A stretch of 64,000 bases of DNA, from the NCBI GenBank assembly GCA_031216915.1, contig CM062289.1:20500520-20564519 (forward strand), in the 5' to 3' direction. The DNA is from Pictodentalium vernedei (Eukaryota > Mollusca > Scaphopoda > Dentaliida > Dentaliidae). Below the pieces are notes generated by a model. The model saw only the letters and a program-made list of their open reading frames with translations. It ran no database searches and was not told the DNA's origin. Both the position numbers and the translations under genes were made by a program. Positions 10,245-20,670 of this stretch are shown piece by piece (within the stretch, counting starts at the first letter, position 1; each line of letters opens with the position of its first letter).

Positions 10245-10473
10245 CCCTTTACCTAACGAATCGCCTGCATCCACCCGCGTAATTTGCAAATTGAGCTGTT
10301 GAAAAAAATTTTTTTTTAAATATTTCAACAAAACCGTATCATGTGACTCCTCATTGGAACGAGCTCATCGAGCTCGTTCCAATGAGGGGACACATGATAT
10401 GGTTTTGTTGAAATTTTTTTAAAAATAGCAATTAAAATAATAAATTTTGATATCGTCTGCGTTGGGTAAGGGG
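10245..10473. mobile_element. TTAA hairpin MITE, subfamily a (copy A; B at 42,274-42,502)
   Basis: TTAA flanks at 10,241 and 10,474. Inverted relative to 8,203-8,443, with the ACGCAGACGATATC end on the right. The long central palindrome is intact. Confidence 0.9.
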
Positions 10474-10484
10474 TTAACTCTTAA

Positions 10485-10800
10485 CCCACTGAGTATTTTC
10501 AAGAAATTTTTCATCAAATCTACTCATGGCTGCTATGAAAAATTCTTGTAAATGTAGCTTGAGAAATCATTGGGGAAAAAATCCCTTCAAATTACAAGGT
10601 GAAGATTGGATTAAATGTGCCCAAATTATACATTTCTCAATATCAAGAGAAATACTGTCCTGGGTAGAAATATCCTCCAGCAGCCCAAAACCCTTTACCA
10701 AACATAACAGCCCAAAACAGCCATTGCTATTCACCATTCAAATTTTATTCTTTTATCATTTTTTGTCTCAAAAACATAGATTTTGACTCCTCTTTGGAAC
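10485..10800. mobile_element. Two fused MITE left halves (copy A; B at 42,514-42,829)
   Basis: 10,485-10,690 matches the left part of the 31,018 element (CCACTGAGTATTTTCAAG, CTCATGGCTGC). 10,691-10,800 matches the left half of subfamily b (CCCTTTACCAAAC, TTTTGTCTCAAAAACATAG). Neither has its right end. Confidence 0.6.
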
Positions 10801-10808
10801 AAGTACAT

Positions 10809-11213
10809 ATAAGGCCTCACATAGTAGATCTTTGTTTCTCAGGCCTTTTTGTGTAAAATTTCATGTGGGCTGCTGGTTTTTTATTTTATTTTTTATTTTT
10901 ATAATTACTGCTTTGACAAAAAAAAAGTTTATGTTCTTGGTTTTTTTTTATGTCTTTGCCTCACAATCTACAGAATAGCATGGGTGGTCATGTATTTAGT
11001 CCCTTGAGTGCATTGCAAGAAGGCTAAAGCATTGCAAAGCCTTTTTACACTGAAGGGCAAATTTGGCATTTTTATTAACTTGGGTAAAATATCAGACATA
11101 AACCATTTAATTTTTATTTTTTTAAAAATTTGCATTGGTTATAAAAAGAGAGCATGTGGCATCCAAAAGGACCATGCAGGAAGGGCCTGAGAAACAGATT
11201 TTTGACTTTTTCT
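10809..11213 (-). mobile_element. Foldback repeat family 2, inverted and internally decayed (copy A; B at 42,838-43,242)
   Basis: It starts AAGGCCTCACATAGTAGATC and ends GGGCCTGAGAAACAGA. The central palindrome is shortened. Confidence 0.7.
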
Positions 11214-11287
11214 TATTCCAAACTTTTTATTAAAAGTGTTATCAGCTGTTCAGGTTGGACTAATGATTAAACTAATAATCTTTATGG

Positions 11288-11395
11288 GTGTGCGGGGCAT
11301 TGTGGTAACCGATTCTCGTCAGATCACCGAAGTTAAGCAACATCGAGCCCAGTTAGTCCTTGGATGGGTGACCGTCTGAGCGATCGATTCGGAAC
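11288..11395 (+). mobile_element. 5S-derived SINE head, truncated (copy A; B at 43,317-43,424)
   Basis: TTCTCGTCAGATCACCGAAG, GTTAAGCAACATCGAGCCC and TTGGATGGGTGACCGTCTGA follow the 5S rRNA order. The SINE body is absent. It is not a functional 5S gene because only part is present and it has the same SINE-type 3' extension (GAGCGATCGATTC) as 26,799. Confidence 0.72.
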
Positions 11396-11803
11396 CACTT
11401 TGTTTACTTAGAAACTGTTACTCGTCAGACACAACTGAGAAAACTGGTGTTATACAGTGGAGTGGTTTGAAGCCGAGTTTTTGAATAACGAGAAATTAAT
11501 GACAGCAGTGAGAGAGAATTTTGTGGAGGAAGGGAAGAAAGAAGAGAGTTGTACAAGAAATTCAATGCAAATTTAAGATTCAGAGTCAAAAGCAGAGATT
11601 CATCAGAAATAGTTGAGCTATCCAAACATTGCGGCTTCCTCAGTTTAGATGCCTGTTCAGATAGCTGAACTAGGAGAAGGGGAAAAAACATAGGATTTTG
11701 CAAAAAGAATGAGAAACAATAACACTGTTAAAAAACAAATCTGAGAAAATTTTGTGGTGATTTGTGTTGGTTTAAAAAATAATGAGGTTATAACTTGGTT
11801 AGT
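11396..11803. other. No gene seen (copy A; B at 43,425-43,832)
   Basis: Purine-rich sequence between a SINE head and a MITE. The 92-codon minus-strand frame lacks any family resemblance and is shortened in copy B by a substitution. Confidence 0.5.
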
Positions 11804-11807
11804 TTAA

Positions 11808-12048
11808 CCCTTTACCCAACGCAGACGATATCAAAATTTATTATTTTAAATATTATTTTTTTTAATTTTTCAAAAAATTTCAACAAAACCATATTATGTG
11901 ACCCCTCGTTGGAATGAGCTCGTCGAGCTCGTTCCAACGAGAGGTCACATGATATGGTTTTGTTGAAATTTTTTGAAGAATAATATTTTTTCAACTGCTG
12001 AATTTGCATATTACGCGAGCGGATGCGGGCAATTCATTAGGTAAAGGG
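11808..12048. mobile_element. TTAA hairpin MITE, subfamily a (copy A; B at 43,837-44,077)
   Basis: TTAA flanks at 11,804 and 12,049. The central palindrome GAGCTCGTCGAGCTC is near-perfect, and the length is 241 bp, the same as the SINE-nested copy. Confidence 0.9.
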
Positions 12049-12121
12049 TTAATTTCAACCAAGATATCAGCCTTCAGTAGTTTTTACATCAGCCATCGCG
12101 GTCAGGCTAATATGAACTTAC

Positions 12122-12164
12122 CTCGACCTGATTCTTGGTCAACGTGAAAGTTATCAAGTAATGC
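12122..12164 (-). CDS. Candidate 43-nt internal exon (copy A)
   Basis: The minus strand shows a strong donor (GTAAGTTC) directly below 12,122 and a T-rich acceptor (TTTTTTAG) above 12,164. The acceptor lies within the end of a foldback repeat (12,165-12,512). Phase 0 is open and reads ALLDNFHVDQESGR plus one base. That leftover base joins in frame to the candidate exon at 2,608-2,642. Copy B has one extra base here, so the two copies cannot both keep the frame. The exon is supported only by splice signals and phase. The acceptor may be fortuitous because it is transposon-derived. Confidence 0.33.
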
Positions 12165-12512
12165 CTAAAAAAGTTAGAAATTTATTTCTCAGGCCCTCCC
12201 ACATGGTTCTTTTGGCTACCTCATACTTTTGTTTTAATGTCCACATTTGGCCTGAAAAAGTTAAATATCTGTTTCTCATGCCCTCCCACATGGTCATTTT
12301 GGCTGCCGCATACTCGATTTATTTTACCAATGCAAACTTGAAAAGTTAAAAATTAAATGGTTTATGTCTGATATTTTACCCAAGTTAATAAAATTGATAA
12401 ATTTGTCCCTTGAGTACAACAAGGCTTTGCAATGCTTAAGCATTGCAAAGCCTTCTTGCACTCAAGAGATGAAATGCATCACCATCCATTCAGTTGTGTA
12501 GATTATGAGGCT
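12165..12512 (+). mobile_element. Foldback repeat family 2, left part, interrupted (copy A; B at 44,195-44,542)
   Basis: The head is present twice (about 12,165 and 12,250), followed by the central palindrome. The element breaks at GATTATGAGGCT and resumes at 13,473 (ACATAAAACAAATCAAG) after a TTAA-flanked insertion. Confidence 0.78.
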
Positions 12513-12516
12513 TTAA

Positions 12517-13468
12517 GGGCCTATATAAGTAATGAAATTTTGTTTATTTTGAAAATTCTCACCTCTGATATTCCTTCAATTCAAATTAAATATACACAAA
12601 ATGTACATCAAAGTGAAGGTTGGGAAGTATAGAACACAAAACATGTGTAATCAACTCACAGAGTCGACTGTAGGCACCACTGGTTCCTGGAAGTCTGCTG
12701 CCTATTCGTACCAGAACTGATAATTTGATATTTCCTGAAAACAACTTGTGGCCAAATGTGCTTTACATATCCAAGAACAAAGCTAGGGGATCAAACTCCT
12801 TCAAAACACTGCGACAGAGCTACATGGGGGTAAATTCCAAAGCCTTTGCTTTTGTTTATGTTTGAATATACTTTCGATTTCCGGTCGACGTCATCGGACG
12901 GAAAAAGCATGTAAAAACATCGCCGTCTAAAATCAAATAATGAAAAAGATCGCCTTCATACAGTATACTGTTATTAGATAGAGATTGCACAGTTGCCATA
13001 TTCAATGCAAGGTGTCATGATACCTGTTGAAATTTCTCAGAATTACGATTTTGTTTTTCGATTGAAATTCATGGTATCGAGTGATTTGCACGTGTCTGTC
13101 GAGCATGGAAACCATCTTCAATAAAAAATGCAGACAGTTTTGTCCTTTTCTAAAATGCAGTCATATCACTGCACTCGAAAGTGTTTTGAATGCCTAGCTT
13201 TGTTATTGAATATCTGAAGCACATTCGGCCACGAGTTGTTCTTGCAAAATATTATTTTATTATCAGTTCTGGTACGAATACGATAGCAGACTTCCAGGAA
13301 CCAGTGATGCCTGCTGTCAACTCTATGAGTTGATTACATATGTGTGTCATGTTCTATGCATCCCAACCTTCATTTTGCTGTATAATTTGTGTATATTTAA
13401 TCTGAATTTAAGAAATATGAGAGGTGAGAATTTCAAAATAAACAACACTTCATTACCTATATAGGCCC
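12517..13468. mobile_element. TTAA-flanked element with ~210-bp inverted repeats (copy A)
   Basis: The 952-bp insertion lies in a family 2 repeat, with TTAA at 12,513-12,516 and 13,469-13,472. Ends are GGGCCTATATA and TATATAGGCCC. The arms (about 12,517-12,725 and 13,258-13,468) are imperfect inverted repeats containing TCACCTCTGATATTCC and CTGGTTCCTGGAAGTCTGCT and their complements. The ~530-bp middle has no credible ORF, so the element is non-autonomous. Confidence 0.88.
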
Positions 13469-13472
13469 TTAA

Positions 13473-13617
13473 ACATAAAACAAATCAAGAACATGAACTT
13501 TTGATGGCAAAGAAATAATTACAAAAATAAAAAATAAAATAAGAAAATGCCCACCCACATGCAATTTTACAAAAAATGCCTTGAGAAACAGAAGATTTAC
13601 GTTATGGGGCCTAATAA
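13473..13617 (+). mobile_element. Foldback repeat family 2, right part (copy A; B at 45,505-45,649)
   Basis: Continuation of 12,165-12,512, ending CTTGAGAAACAGAAG and TATGGGGCC. Confidence 0.78.
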
Positions 13618-14534
13618 CCCCTTAGTATGACATATATACGTGACTGTGTGCACATTGTGAGATACAGTATTAGGAAAGTAGATTGAATGATAACTCATAT
13701 TCCGTGAAAAAGGATGAGAAACTGAAATGAAGTTTCTGTAAGTGAACCTCAGGACACTACACATGGCTGATATATTAGGCTGCTTGCACATGTGCTTTTG
13801 GATAGAATTTAAGAGTTTTTGTCTGTGTGGAAACACAACTTCACGGATAACTGAGTTGTAATCCACTTGCAGTGTTCTGTAATTTTGTAGCCGTTTACAG
13901 TAGGAGGGGAAGTAAACTTGATGTTTTTGAAGGAATTTATTACATTTTCATGTTGTTTTCCTCAGAAAGAAATTGTATTCAATTGTGTGATATAATCTAA
14001 CCATTTAATACCTCTCTAACTGTTTGTGTGAATTTATCGCTCATGCATCAACTCTGTTTTTACTTTATTATATGTTAGCCTATGAATTACCACAAATTAT
14101 CTAAAATATATTTCTTGATATCCATCGACTTGGTGAAATAATGAGGAATATCCCTCAGTAGCTTCCTTAATGACATCACACTTCAGCGCATCACTTTGTC
14201 TTTGATACTGTAACAAGAGATTCAGTGCGGGCTTTACCAGCAGTACCAGAAGTTCATGCTATTCCAAGCCATTCTGATGATTCTATGACTGACAAACTAG
14301 ATATATAATAATAATAAAATAATAAAGTAAAATAATTAGATGTATAGAAAGTGACTCTCAGAGTGATATTGAGCCTTGAACTGGGGAACTTTTCAGAAAA
14401 ACCTTGGGAAGTTTTTTTTTTCTTTTGGATGAGTCAGCACACTCAATTTCAAATTCCTTGTTGTAAATTGACAATTAATTATGTTCTAAAAATTAATATT
14501 AATGAAAAATATGAGCATATTCTCATTTATAGTA
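13618..14534. other. No gene seen (copy A; B at 45,650-46,565)
   Basis: AT-rich sequence up to the Tc1 insertion. One pyrimidine tract with AG (TGTTTTCCTCAG at about 13,962) is followed by a short open stretch only. Confidence 0.5.
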
Positions 14535-14536
14535 TA

Positions 14537-16096
14537 CTACTCAAAGTTTGCTAAGCACCAAATATTGGACACATCATTGTGAAATTTGCTTGTGACATAT
14601 TTGGTGGATATGATTGAGGAATGTATTGAGATGGTCCCCAGTGTTTACATTAGCTCTCTTGACAGGCAGACTTTTCGTGACAGTCATGGAAAGCATGTAC
14701 CCCTTGATTTTCATGATGTTTTCGTGTACTGTCTACATGTACATGACACGTGTAGGGTATTCAATCTTCATTTCAACACAAACCCTCGTGATTTAATGAT
14801 TGAATATGGCAAATGCAAATGTAAGAAGACATTTGTCTGAAGCAAAAATGTGGCGGGCTGTAGGGATGGTGGAGCAAGGGGCTACCCATTGTCAGGTTGG
14901 TGATGCCCTTGGTGTGCACCATACGGTGATCACCAGAGACTGGGCAAGATTTCAGCAGTATGGCACACCAGTAAAATGGCATGGTGGTGGCAGAGACAGG
15001 GCAACATCTGCAGCTGAAGGCCGGTTTTTGATCATTCAGGCCTGTAGGAACCGCTTTGTCACAGCAACCCAGTTTCACAGTGACCTTCAGAATGCAACCG
15101 GGGTAAATGTTTCGACGCAGACTATCCAGGCAAGGTTGCACGAAGGTGGTCTCAGATCGAGAAGACCATGTATTTGCATTCCACTATCACAGAACCACCG
15201 CCAGGCACGATATGAATGGGCCATGGACCACATTGGATGGACCAGTGAAGATTGGCTACCTGCCCTTTTTACAGGTGAGCCAGGGTACTGCCTAGACCAC
15301 ACAGATAGGCGTTTTAGGGTATGGAGAAGACCACGAGAGCGATACCATGCAACCAGCATTGCTGAGCATGACCACTATGGTGGAGGTTCATTCATGGTCT
15401 GGGGCATCAGCAGGGATGGACATACAGAGCTCTGTATCCTTGAACATAGTACATTGACTACACAGCGGTATATTGATGAGATCCTGGATGTCCACGTCAG
15501 ATTGTATGCAGGTGCAGTGGGTAATAGATTCATTCTGAGGAACGATAATGCCTGTCCTCATGTTGCCCATGCTGTCGGGGAGTACTGACAGAGGGAGGGG
15601 ATTGAGCGTATGGACTGGCCCGCAAGATCCCCTGACCTCAGTCCAACTGAACATGTTTGGGATGAGTTGCTGCTTGCGATTTCAGCCCACCCAGTCCAGC
15701 CAAGAAATGTCCCGGAGCTTGGTGCCATGCTGGTCCAAGAATGGAACAACATCCCACAAAAGACCACCAGGAACCTGACTGGGAGCATGAGAAGGCATTG
15801 TCAAGCTGTAATTAACAGTAATGGGTCTCATACTCGATATTGATCCCATACCAGTTAGCTCTGTCAACTTTTTGGCAAATTGAAAATTTCCTCTTTTACC
15901 AATAATATCCATTTTCCATGGTAATCGTGTTCAAAAGCTAAAATATAATGCCAAACACAATAAAATCTTATTTTCTGTACTTAAATCATTAAAGATATAA
16001 TTAAATAAACAATATATACACTTTTCATAACAATATTTCAACTAAAACGTAAAACAGGTAGTTGGATATACTTGGTGCTGAGCAAACTTTGAGTAG
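14537..16096 (+). mobile_element. Tc1-like DNA transposon (copy A)
   Basis: The 1,560-bp element has ~27-bp terminal inverted repeats (CTACTCAAAGTTTGCT... at 14,537 and its complement ending at 16,096; one mismatch in the first 24). It is flanked by TA dinucleotides at 14,535-14,536 and 16,097-16,098. It encodes one transposase, now broken. Length, ends and TA flanks fit the Tc1 family. The 169-bp-repeat element begins 13 bp to its right. Confidence 0.93.
14806..15843 (+). pseudogene. Tc1/mariner transposase, broken (copy A)
   Basis: The frame runs from ATG 14,806 (an in-frame TGA is just upstream at 14,797) to TGA at 15,841-15,843. A single in-frame TGA at 15,586-15,588 splits it into about 260 and 84 codons. 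The N-terminus has the helix-turn-helix region of Tc1 transposases (GATHCQVGDALGVHHTVITR) and a GRPR-like motif (GGGRDR). The catalytic core follows: LFTGEPGY holds Gly where the first catalytic Asp is expected (family TDE), NDNACPH carries the second Asp, and SPDLSPTEHVW carries the Glu. Asp-to-Glu spacing is 34 residues counting the stop, as in DD34E. Total length (~345) is normal. The lost Asp and the stop each make it inactive as a DNA-cleaving enzyme. Confidence 0.93.
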
Positions 16097-16110
16097 TATA
16101 TTATAATTTT

Positions 16111-18072
16111 TAGCTCAACTTGACAAAGTCAAGCTGAGCTATTGCCATCACTTCTCGTCCGTCGGCGTGCGTACGTACGTACGTACGTATGTACGTACGT
16201 ATGTACGTACGTACGTACGTACTAGTCCACAATTTCCTTTGGCACACCTCACAGGTCGCATTTATGATCAGATTACTTTGAAACTTCTTATGCTTGTTTG
16301 GGGTGACCTCTAGATGGGAGCTATCGATTTTCTTCAATTTCCGTCAAAAAATGTTGCCGCGGCCAACGTTCTTAGAACTTAGTTTAGTCAAACCACAATA
16401 TTTCTCTTCGGCACACCCTACAGGGTACATTTATGATTTGATTGCTTTGAAACCTGATACGCTTATTTACGGTGACCTCTAGATGGGAGCTATCGATTTT
16501 CTTCAATTTCCGGCCAAAAATGTTGCCACGGCCAACGTTCGTAGAACTTAGTTTAGTCAGACCTCAACATTTCCCTTTGGCACACCCTACAGGGTACATT
16601 TACGATCAGATTGCTTTGAAACCTGGTATGCTTGTTTGGGGAGACCTCTAGATGGGAGCTATCGATTTTCTTCAATTTCTGTCAAAAAATGTTGCCGCGG
16701 CCAAGGTTCTTAGAACTTAGTTTAGTCAGAAGACTCAATATTTCCCTTTGGTACATCCTACAGGGTACATTTATGATCGGATTGCTTTGAAACCTGGCAT
16801 GCTTGTTTGGGGTGACCTCTAGATGGGAGCTATCGATTTTCTTCAATTTCCAGCAAAAAATGTTGCCACGGCCAACGTTCGTAGAAGTTAGTTCCGTCAG
16901 ACCTCAATATTTCCCTTTGGCACACCCTACAGGGCCCATTTATGATCAGATTGCTTTGAAACCTGGTATGCTTGTTTGGGGAGACCTCTAGATGGGAGCT
17001 ATTGATTTTCTTCAATTTCTGTCAAAAAATGTTGTCGCGGCCAACGTTCTTAGAACTTAGTTTAGTCAAACCACAATATTTCCCTTTGGCACACCCTACA
17101 GGGCACATTTATGATTTGATTGCTTTGAAACCTGGTATGCTTATTTAGGGTGACCTCTAGATGGGAGCTATCGATTTTCTTCAATTTCCGGCAAAAAAAG
17201 TTGCAACGGCCAACGTTCGTAGAACTTAGTTCAGTCAGACCTCAATATTTCCCTTTGGCACACCCTACAGGGCACATTTATGATTTGATTGCTTTGAAAC
17301 CTGGTATGCTTATTTACGGTGACCTCTAGATGGGAGCTATCGATTTTCTTCAATTTCCATCAAAAAATGTTGCCGCGGCCAACATTCTTAGAACTTGGTT
17401 TAGTCAGAAGACTCGATATTTCCCTTTGGCACACCCTACAGGGCACATTTATGATCGGATTGCTTTGAAACCTTTCATGCTTGTTTGGGGAGGCCTCTAG
17501 ATGGGAGCTATCGATTTTCTTCGGTTTCTGTCAAAAAATGTTGCCACTGGCAAAAAAACTGACATTGGTCCCAATGATCTTCAATTTTGCCATTTCATTT
17601 ATAACTTACCAAGTTCAAGTTTCAGCCAACATTCTTAGAACTTAGTTTAGTCAGACCACAATATTTCCCTTTGGCTCACCCTACAGGGCTCATTTATGAT
17701 TAGATTGCTTTGAAACCTGGTATGCTTATTTACGGTGACCTCTAGATGGGAGCTGTCGATTTTCTTCCATTTCCGTCAAAAAATGTTGCCACGGCCAACG
17801 TTCTTAGAATTTAGTCTAGTCAAACCACAATATTTCCCTTTTCTACACCCTACAGGGCACATTTATGATCGGATTGCTTTGAAACCTGGCATGCTTGTTT
17901 GGGGAGGCCTCTAGATGGGAGCTATCGATTTTCTTCGGTTTCTGTCAAAAAATGTTGCCACTGGCAAAAAAACTGACATTGGTCCCAATGATCTTCAATT
18001 TTGCCATTTCATTTATAACTTACCAAGTTCAAGTTTGTCAAGTTGAGCTACAGTGTCATTGACACTTTCATT
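16111..18072 (+). mobile_element. AGCTCAACTTGAC-type element with 169-bp tandem core (copy A)
   Basis: The left end is a hairpin (AGCTCAACTTGAC, AAA, GTCAAGCTGAGCT), and its first 13 bases recur inverted at 18,037-18,049 as terminal repeats. Next comes an ACGT microsatellite (16,166-16,222), then about ten 169-bp units. Unit anchors GATGGGAGCTATCGATTTTC lie at 16,313, 16,482, 16,651, 16,822, 16,991, 17,160 and 17,329. The right end is CAGTGTCATTGACACTTTCATT. AATTTT occurs at both flanks and could be a TSD. Encoded frames such as repeated VRTY come from the ACGT tract and are not protein. Confidence 0.82.
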
Positions 18073-18536
18073 AAATTTTATCTGTCAGTTGAATAATTAG
18101 TAGTTGGTTAAATTATTGAGGGAAAGTGGGACTATTTTTTGGGTTTGAGTGATTGGCTGGTACTGGCTTGAAAGAACGATCATCTGATCTTTGTTATTGT
18201 TTTGAATAGTACGTGTTTGCAATCGAATTGGGTTGATTATTGCGCAGTAAAATGCCACAAAGCATATAATAAAAAGAATATCTACGCTATTTTAGTGAAT
18301 CATCTCATTCGCGTGGACCTGAAAATATTATTTTTCACTCGTGCATGAACTTATGAAAGATAAAACTTTCAGGTGCAAAGATTTCCTCTATGTACAGATG
18401 TTGCAAATAGAGTTTGGGTATTGATCCCATTACCTGACAAAATGGCCATAACTGGCGGCACTCTTCACAAAAATTACCTTTAAGATTTTTAGTATTTTTA
18501 ATATTTTCCCTCAATGACCATATGGTATGTTTTCAG

Positions 18537-18604
18537 GCGAAGAAATTAAATAAGCCAAATGAAAAAAATAGATTTGGATCTCAAGCATTTAATTTTTCAA
18601 GTTG
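18537..18604 (+). CDS. Candidate 68-nt internal exon (copy A)
   Basis: The acceptor (ATGGTATGTTTTCAG) ends at 18,536, and a textbook donor (GTTG then GTAAGTGGG) follows 18,604. Only one phase is open. It reads 22 codons starting AKKLNKPNEKNRFGSQ and leaves two bases. Copy B differs by two inserted bases and reads a different frame. No function can be assigned. Confidence 0.35.
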
Positions 18605-19020
18605 GTAAGTGGGGAACTGTTTACTTTTTTTCTTTGTTTTTTATATTTATACACCCTTTTCAAAAAAATAAATACCATCCCCATAAGATAGGTTATATTT
18701 TTTGTAGAACAGAGCAAACTGGATGTTTACAAAACACATATAATAAATAGGCACTATATTTTATTGTAAGATAGAAATCATATCCACCACTGTGAAGATA
18801 TAGAAATTTTCACTTTCACGGTATCAATCAAAAATGCGGCTTTCAGAGCATCCCTTCAATGTGAATACCAGTCAAATTATCATTGAAAATGATCCATTTT
18901 TTCTAGAAACGTATAATGAAAAGACAATCTAGTGTTTTTGAGTGGATACTGATCATTTCCAGCAATAATTCAACACATGTTCATTGATGCATGAAACCTG
19001 CTAATCCAAACATGGCTTGA
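18605..19020. other. No gene seen downstream of the candidate exon (copy A; B at 50,572-50,987)
   Basis: AT-rich, presumably intronic. It contains half-motifs (GAGTGGATACTGATCATTT) that recur inverted near 19,770-19,790, so it may be part of a larger decayed foldback. Confidence 0.45.
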
Positions 19021-19103
19021 AAGTCTGTAATATAACCTTTAGGTTTGGTATGTCCTTTCAAAGGACATACCAAACCAAAAACTTATATTACAGATTTTCA
19101 GAC
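19021..19103. repeat. Hairpin (copy A; B near 50,988-51,070)
   Basis: Inverted arms GTCTGTAATATAACCTTT / TTATATTACAGATTTTCAG with an inner perfect palindrome GGTTTGGTATGTCCTTTC and its complement. Confidence 0.75.
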
Positions 19104-19582
19104 CAGGTTTGGACTAGAAACCCACTAACTGCATCAGAACGCAAGTATCGATCAAATCACTTCCTTGTTTCAATGATTTAATGCGCTGTTTACTTTAATG
19201 CATGAATTCATGGTTGAAATGAGTGGAATTATCAGATTCTTATAAAAAGTGTATAATAAAATGAATATTTACTGTTTTTGAGCGCATACCTAAAATTATC
19301 TCACTTGTGACGGAGACAAATGGTTATTTTGGCTCGCACAAGTGCTTGCGAAAAACAAATATTTTTATCTTACAATCAACATGTATTTTGTCTGTATTAA
19401 CTCCGCAACTGTTGTGTATTCGACCCCCTGATATAGACGTTTGTATCAGGGGGTCGGATGCAAGCACGTTCCTTTCGCGTGAGTTCCATTTTTTTTCTTT
19501 TTGTTCATCCGAACGAATAAAAAGTTTGTTATATATTCGTCTACATTCTTGACTTATCCCCAATATATTGTAAGATAAGAAT

Positions 19583-19741
19583 GATTATTACCATTATGTG
19601 GATGTACAAAATTTGTATCTGAGTCTCGCTCCGGGTTCTAAGGGTAGATCATGACTCGTCTTCGACTCGTCGTGATCTGCCCTTAGAACCCGGAGCTCGA
19701 CTCAGATACATATTTTGTACATCCACATAATGGTAATAATC
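19583..19741. repeat. 159-bp near-perfect palindrome (copy A)
   Basis: Arms start GATTATTACCATTATGTGG and meet at about 19,662 in CGTCTTCGACTCG. They contain GGATGTACAAAATTTGTATC and GCTCCGGGTTCTAAGGG with their complements, and differ at only a few positions. It is much more GC-rich than its surroundings. Probably a foldback MITE; no coding content. Confidence 0.85.
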
Positions 19742-20504
19742 TCTATGTATCGGTCACTCATGAGATCATTTTCGTTATCCACTCAAATACATAGATATCT
19801 TCTATTTAATCATACTTTGTTGAAAACGTGCAAAAAAATATTCAACAATCAATATATGGGAATGTAAAATTTTCAAGTCATACGAATTCATACTAAGTTT
19901 GGAAGATATTCAAGTGAAAAGTCCTTGAATTTTGGCCCCTTCCTTGAAAAGTGCTTGAAATTGTTTATAAGCTTGAAAAGTACTTGATTTTCCATCACTC
20001 CCCTTGAAAAGTTTTTAAATTCAGTTTACCTATAACCTCAGAGAAAATAAGTCTTGGGATAACACTCATCACATACATGTGATGTAACAAATTCGGTCAG
20101 GAGTCTCATTTATTTGATCTCTGTATTGTCCCTGAGTGGAACAAGGCTAAAGCATTACAGATGGCTCCTTATTGAACTCAAGGAATAATATATATCTAGC
20201 TAGTTGGGTTTTCCAGAGATCAGGTCCACGCAACTGAAATTATTTGTGGTGTTATGGTGTTGTACTTCATAACAAATTTGTTAACAGTCCTCCTGGTCAG
20301 AGTCCTTGAAAAGTGCTTAAATAGTGTTTAAATTTGATTTTCTGATATCAGATGGGAAGCCAGCACTCCGACCAAGCCACTAAAGATATTTAACAAGAGG
20401 TATCAGTTTCAGTTGGAGGATGCCGTAGAAACAAAAAGCCTTTTTTATGGCCTTAATTATTCACCATTTTTTTTTGTCTCATCCTCTGTTTTTTGTGTTT
20501 GATA
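19742..20504. other. Non-coding, with repeated CTTGAAAAGT motifs (copy A; B at 51,813-52,575)
   Basis: CTTGAAAAGTGCTTGAA-like motifs occur at least five times between 19,915 and 20,330. No gene or family identified. Confidence 0.45.
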
Positions 20505-20670
20505 ACCCTCTACCCAACAAATCAGCTGCAACCACCTGCATCATTTACAAAGAAAAATGAGTATTTTTTTTTCAAAAAATATAAAGAAAACCATATCAGG
20601 TGACCGCTCATTGGAATGAGCTCAATGAACAGTCACATGATATGTTTTTCTTTAAATATTTTGGAAAAAT
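20505..20670. mobile_element. Degenerate TTAA MITE (copy A; B at 52,576-52,741)
   Basis: It starts CCCTCTACCCAACAAATC and keeps a shortened centre (CATTGGAATGAGCTCAATG). The right terminus is lost. Confidence 0.6.

Noticed and set aside
11288-11395. 5S rRNA gene
   Set aside because: Only part of 5S is present and it continues into SINE-type sequence. 26,799 and 1,059 show the same derivative form.
16110-16337. Minus-strand ORF rich in repeated VRTY residues
   Set aside because: It is a translation of the ACGT microsatellite. Composition and copy differences follow the repeat, not a protein.
18037-18072. Helitron 3' terminus (hairpin AGTGTC/GACACT near the element end)
   Set aside because: The hairpin is present but is not followed by the CTRR motif, and the element has 13-bp inverted terminal motifs. 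The Helitron class cannot be claimed from this window.
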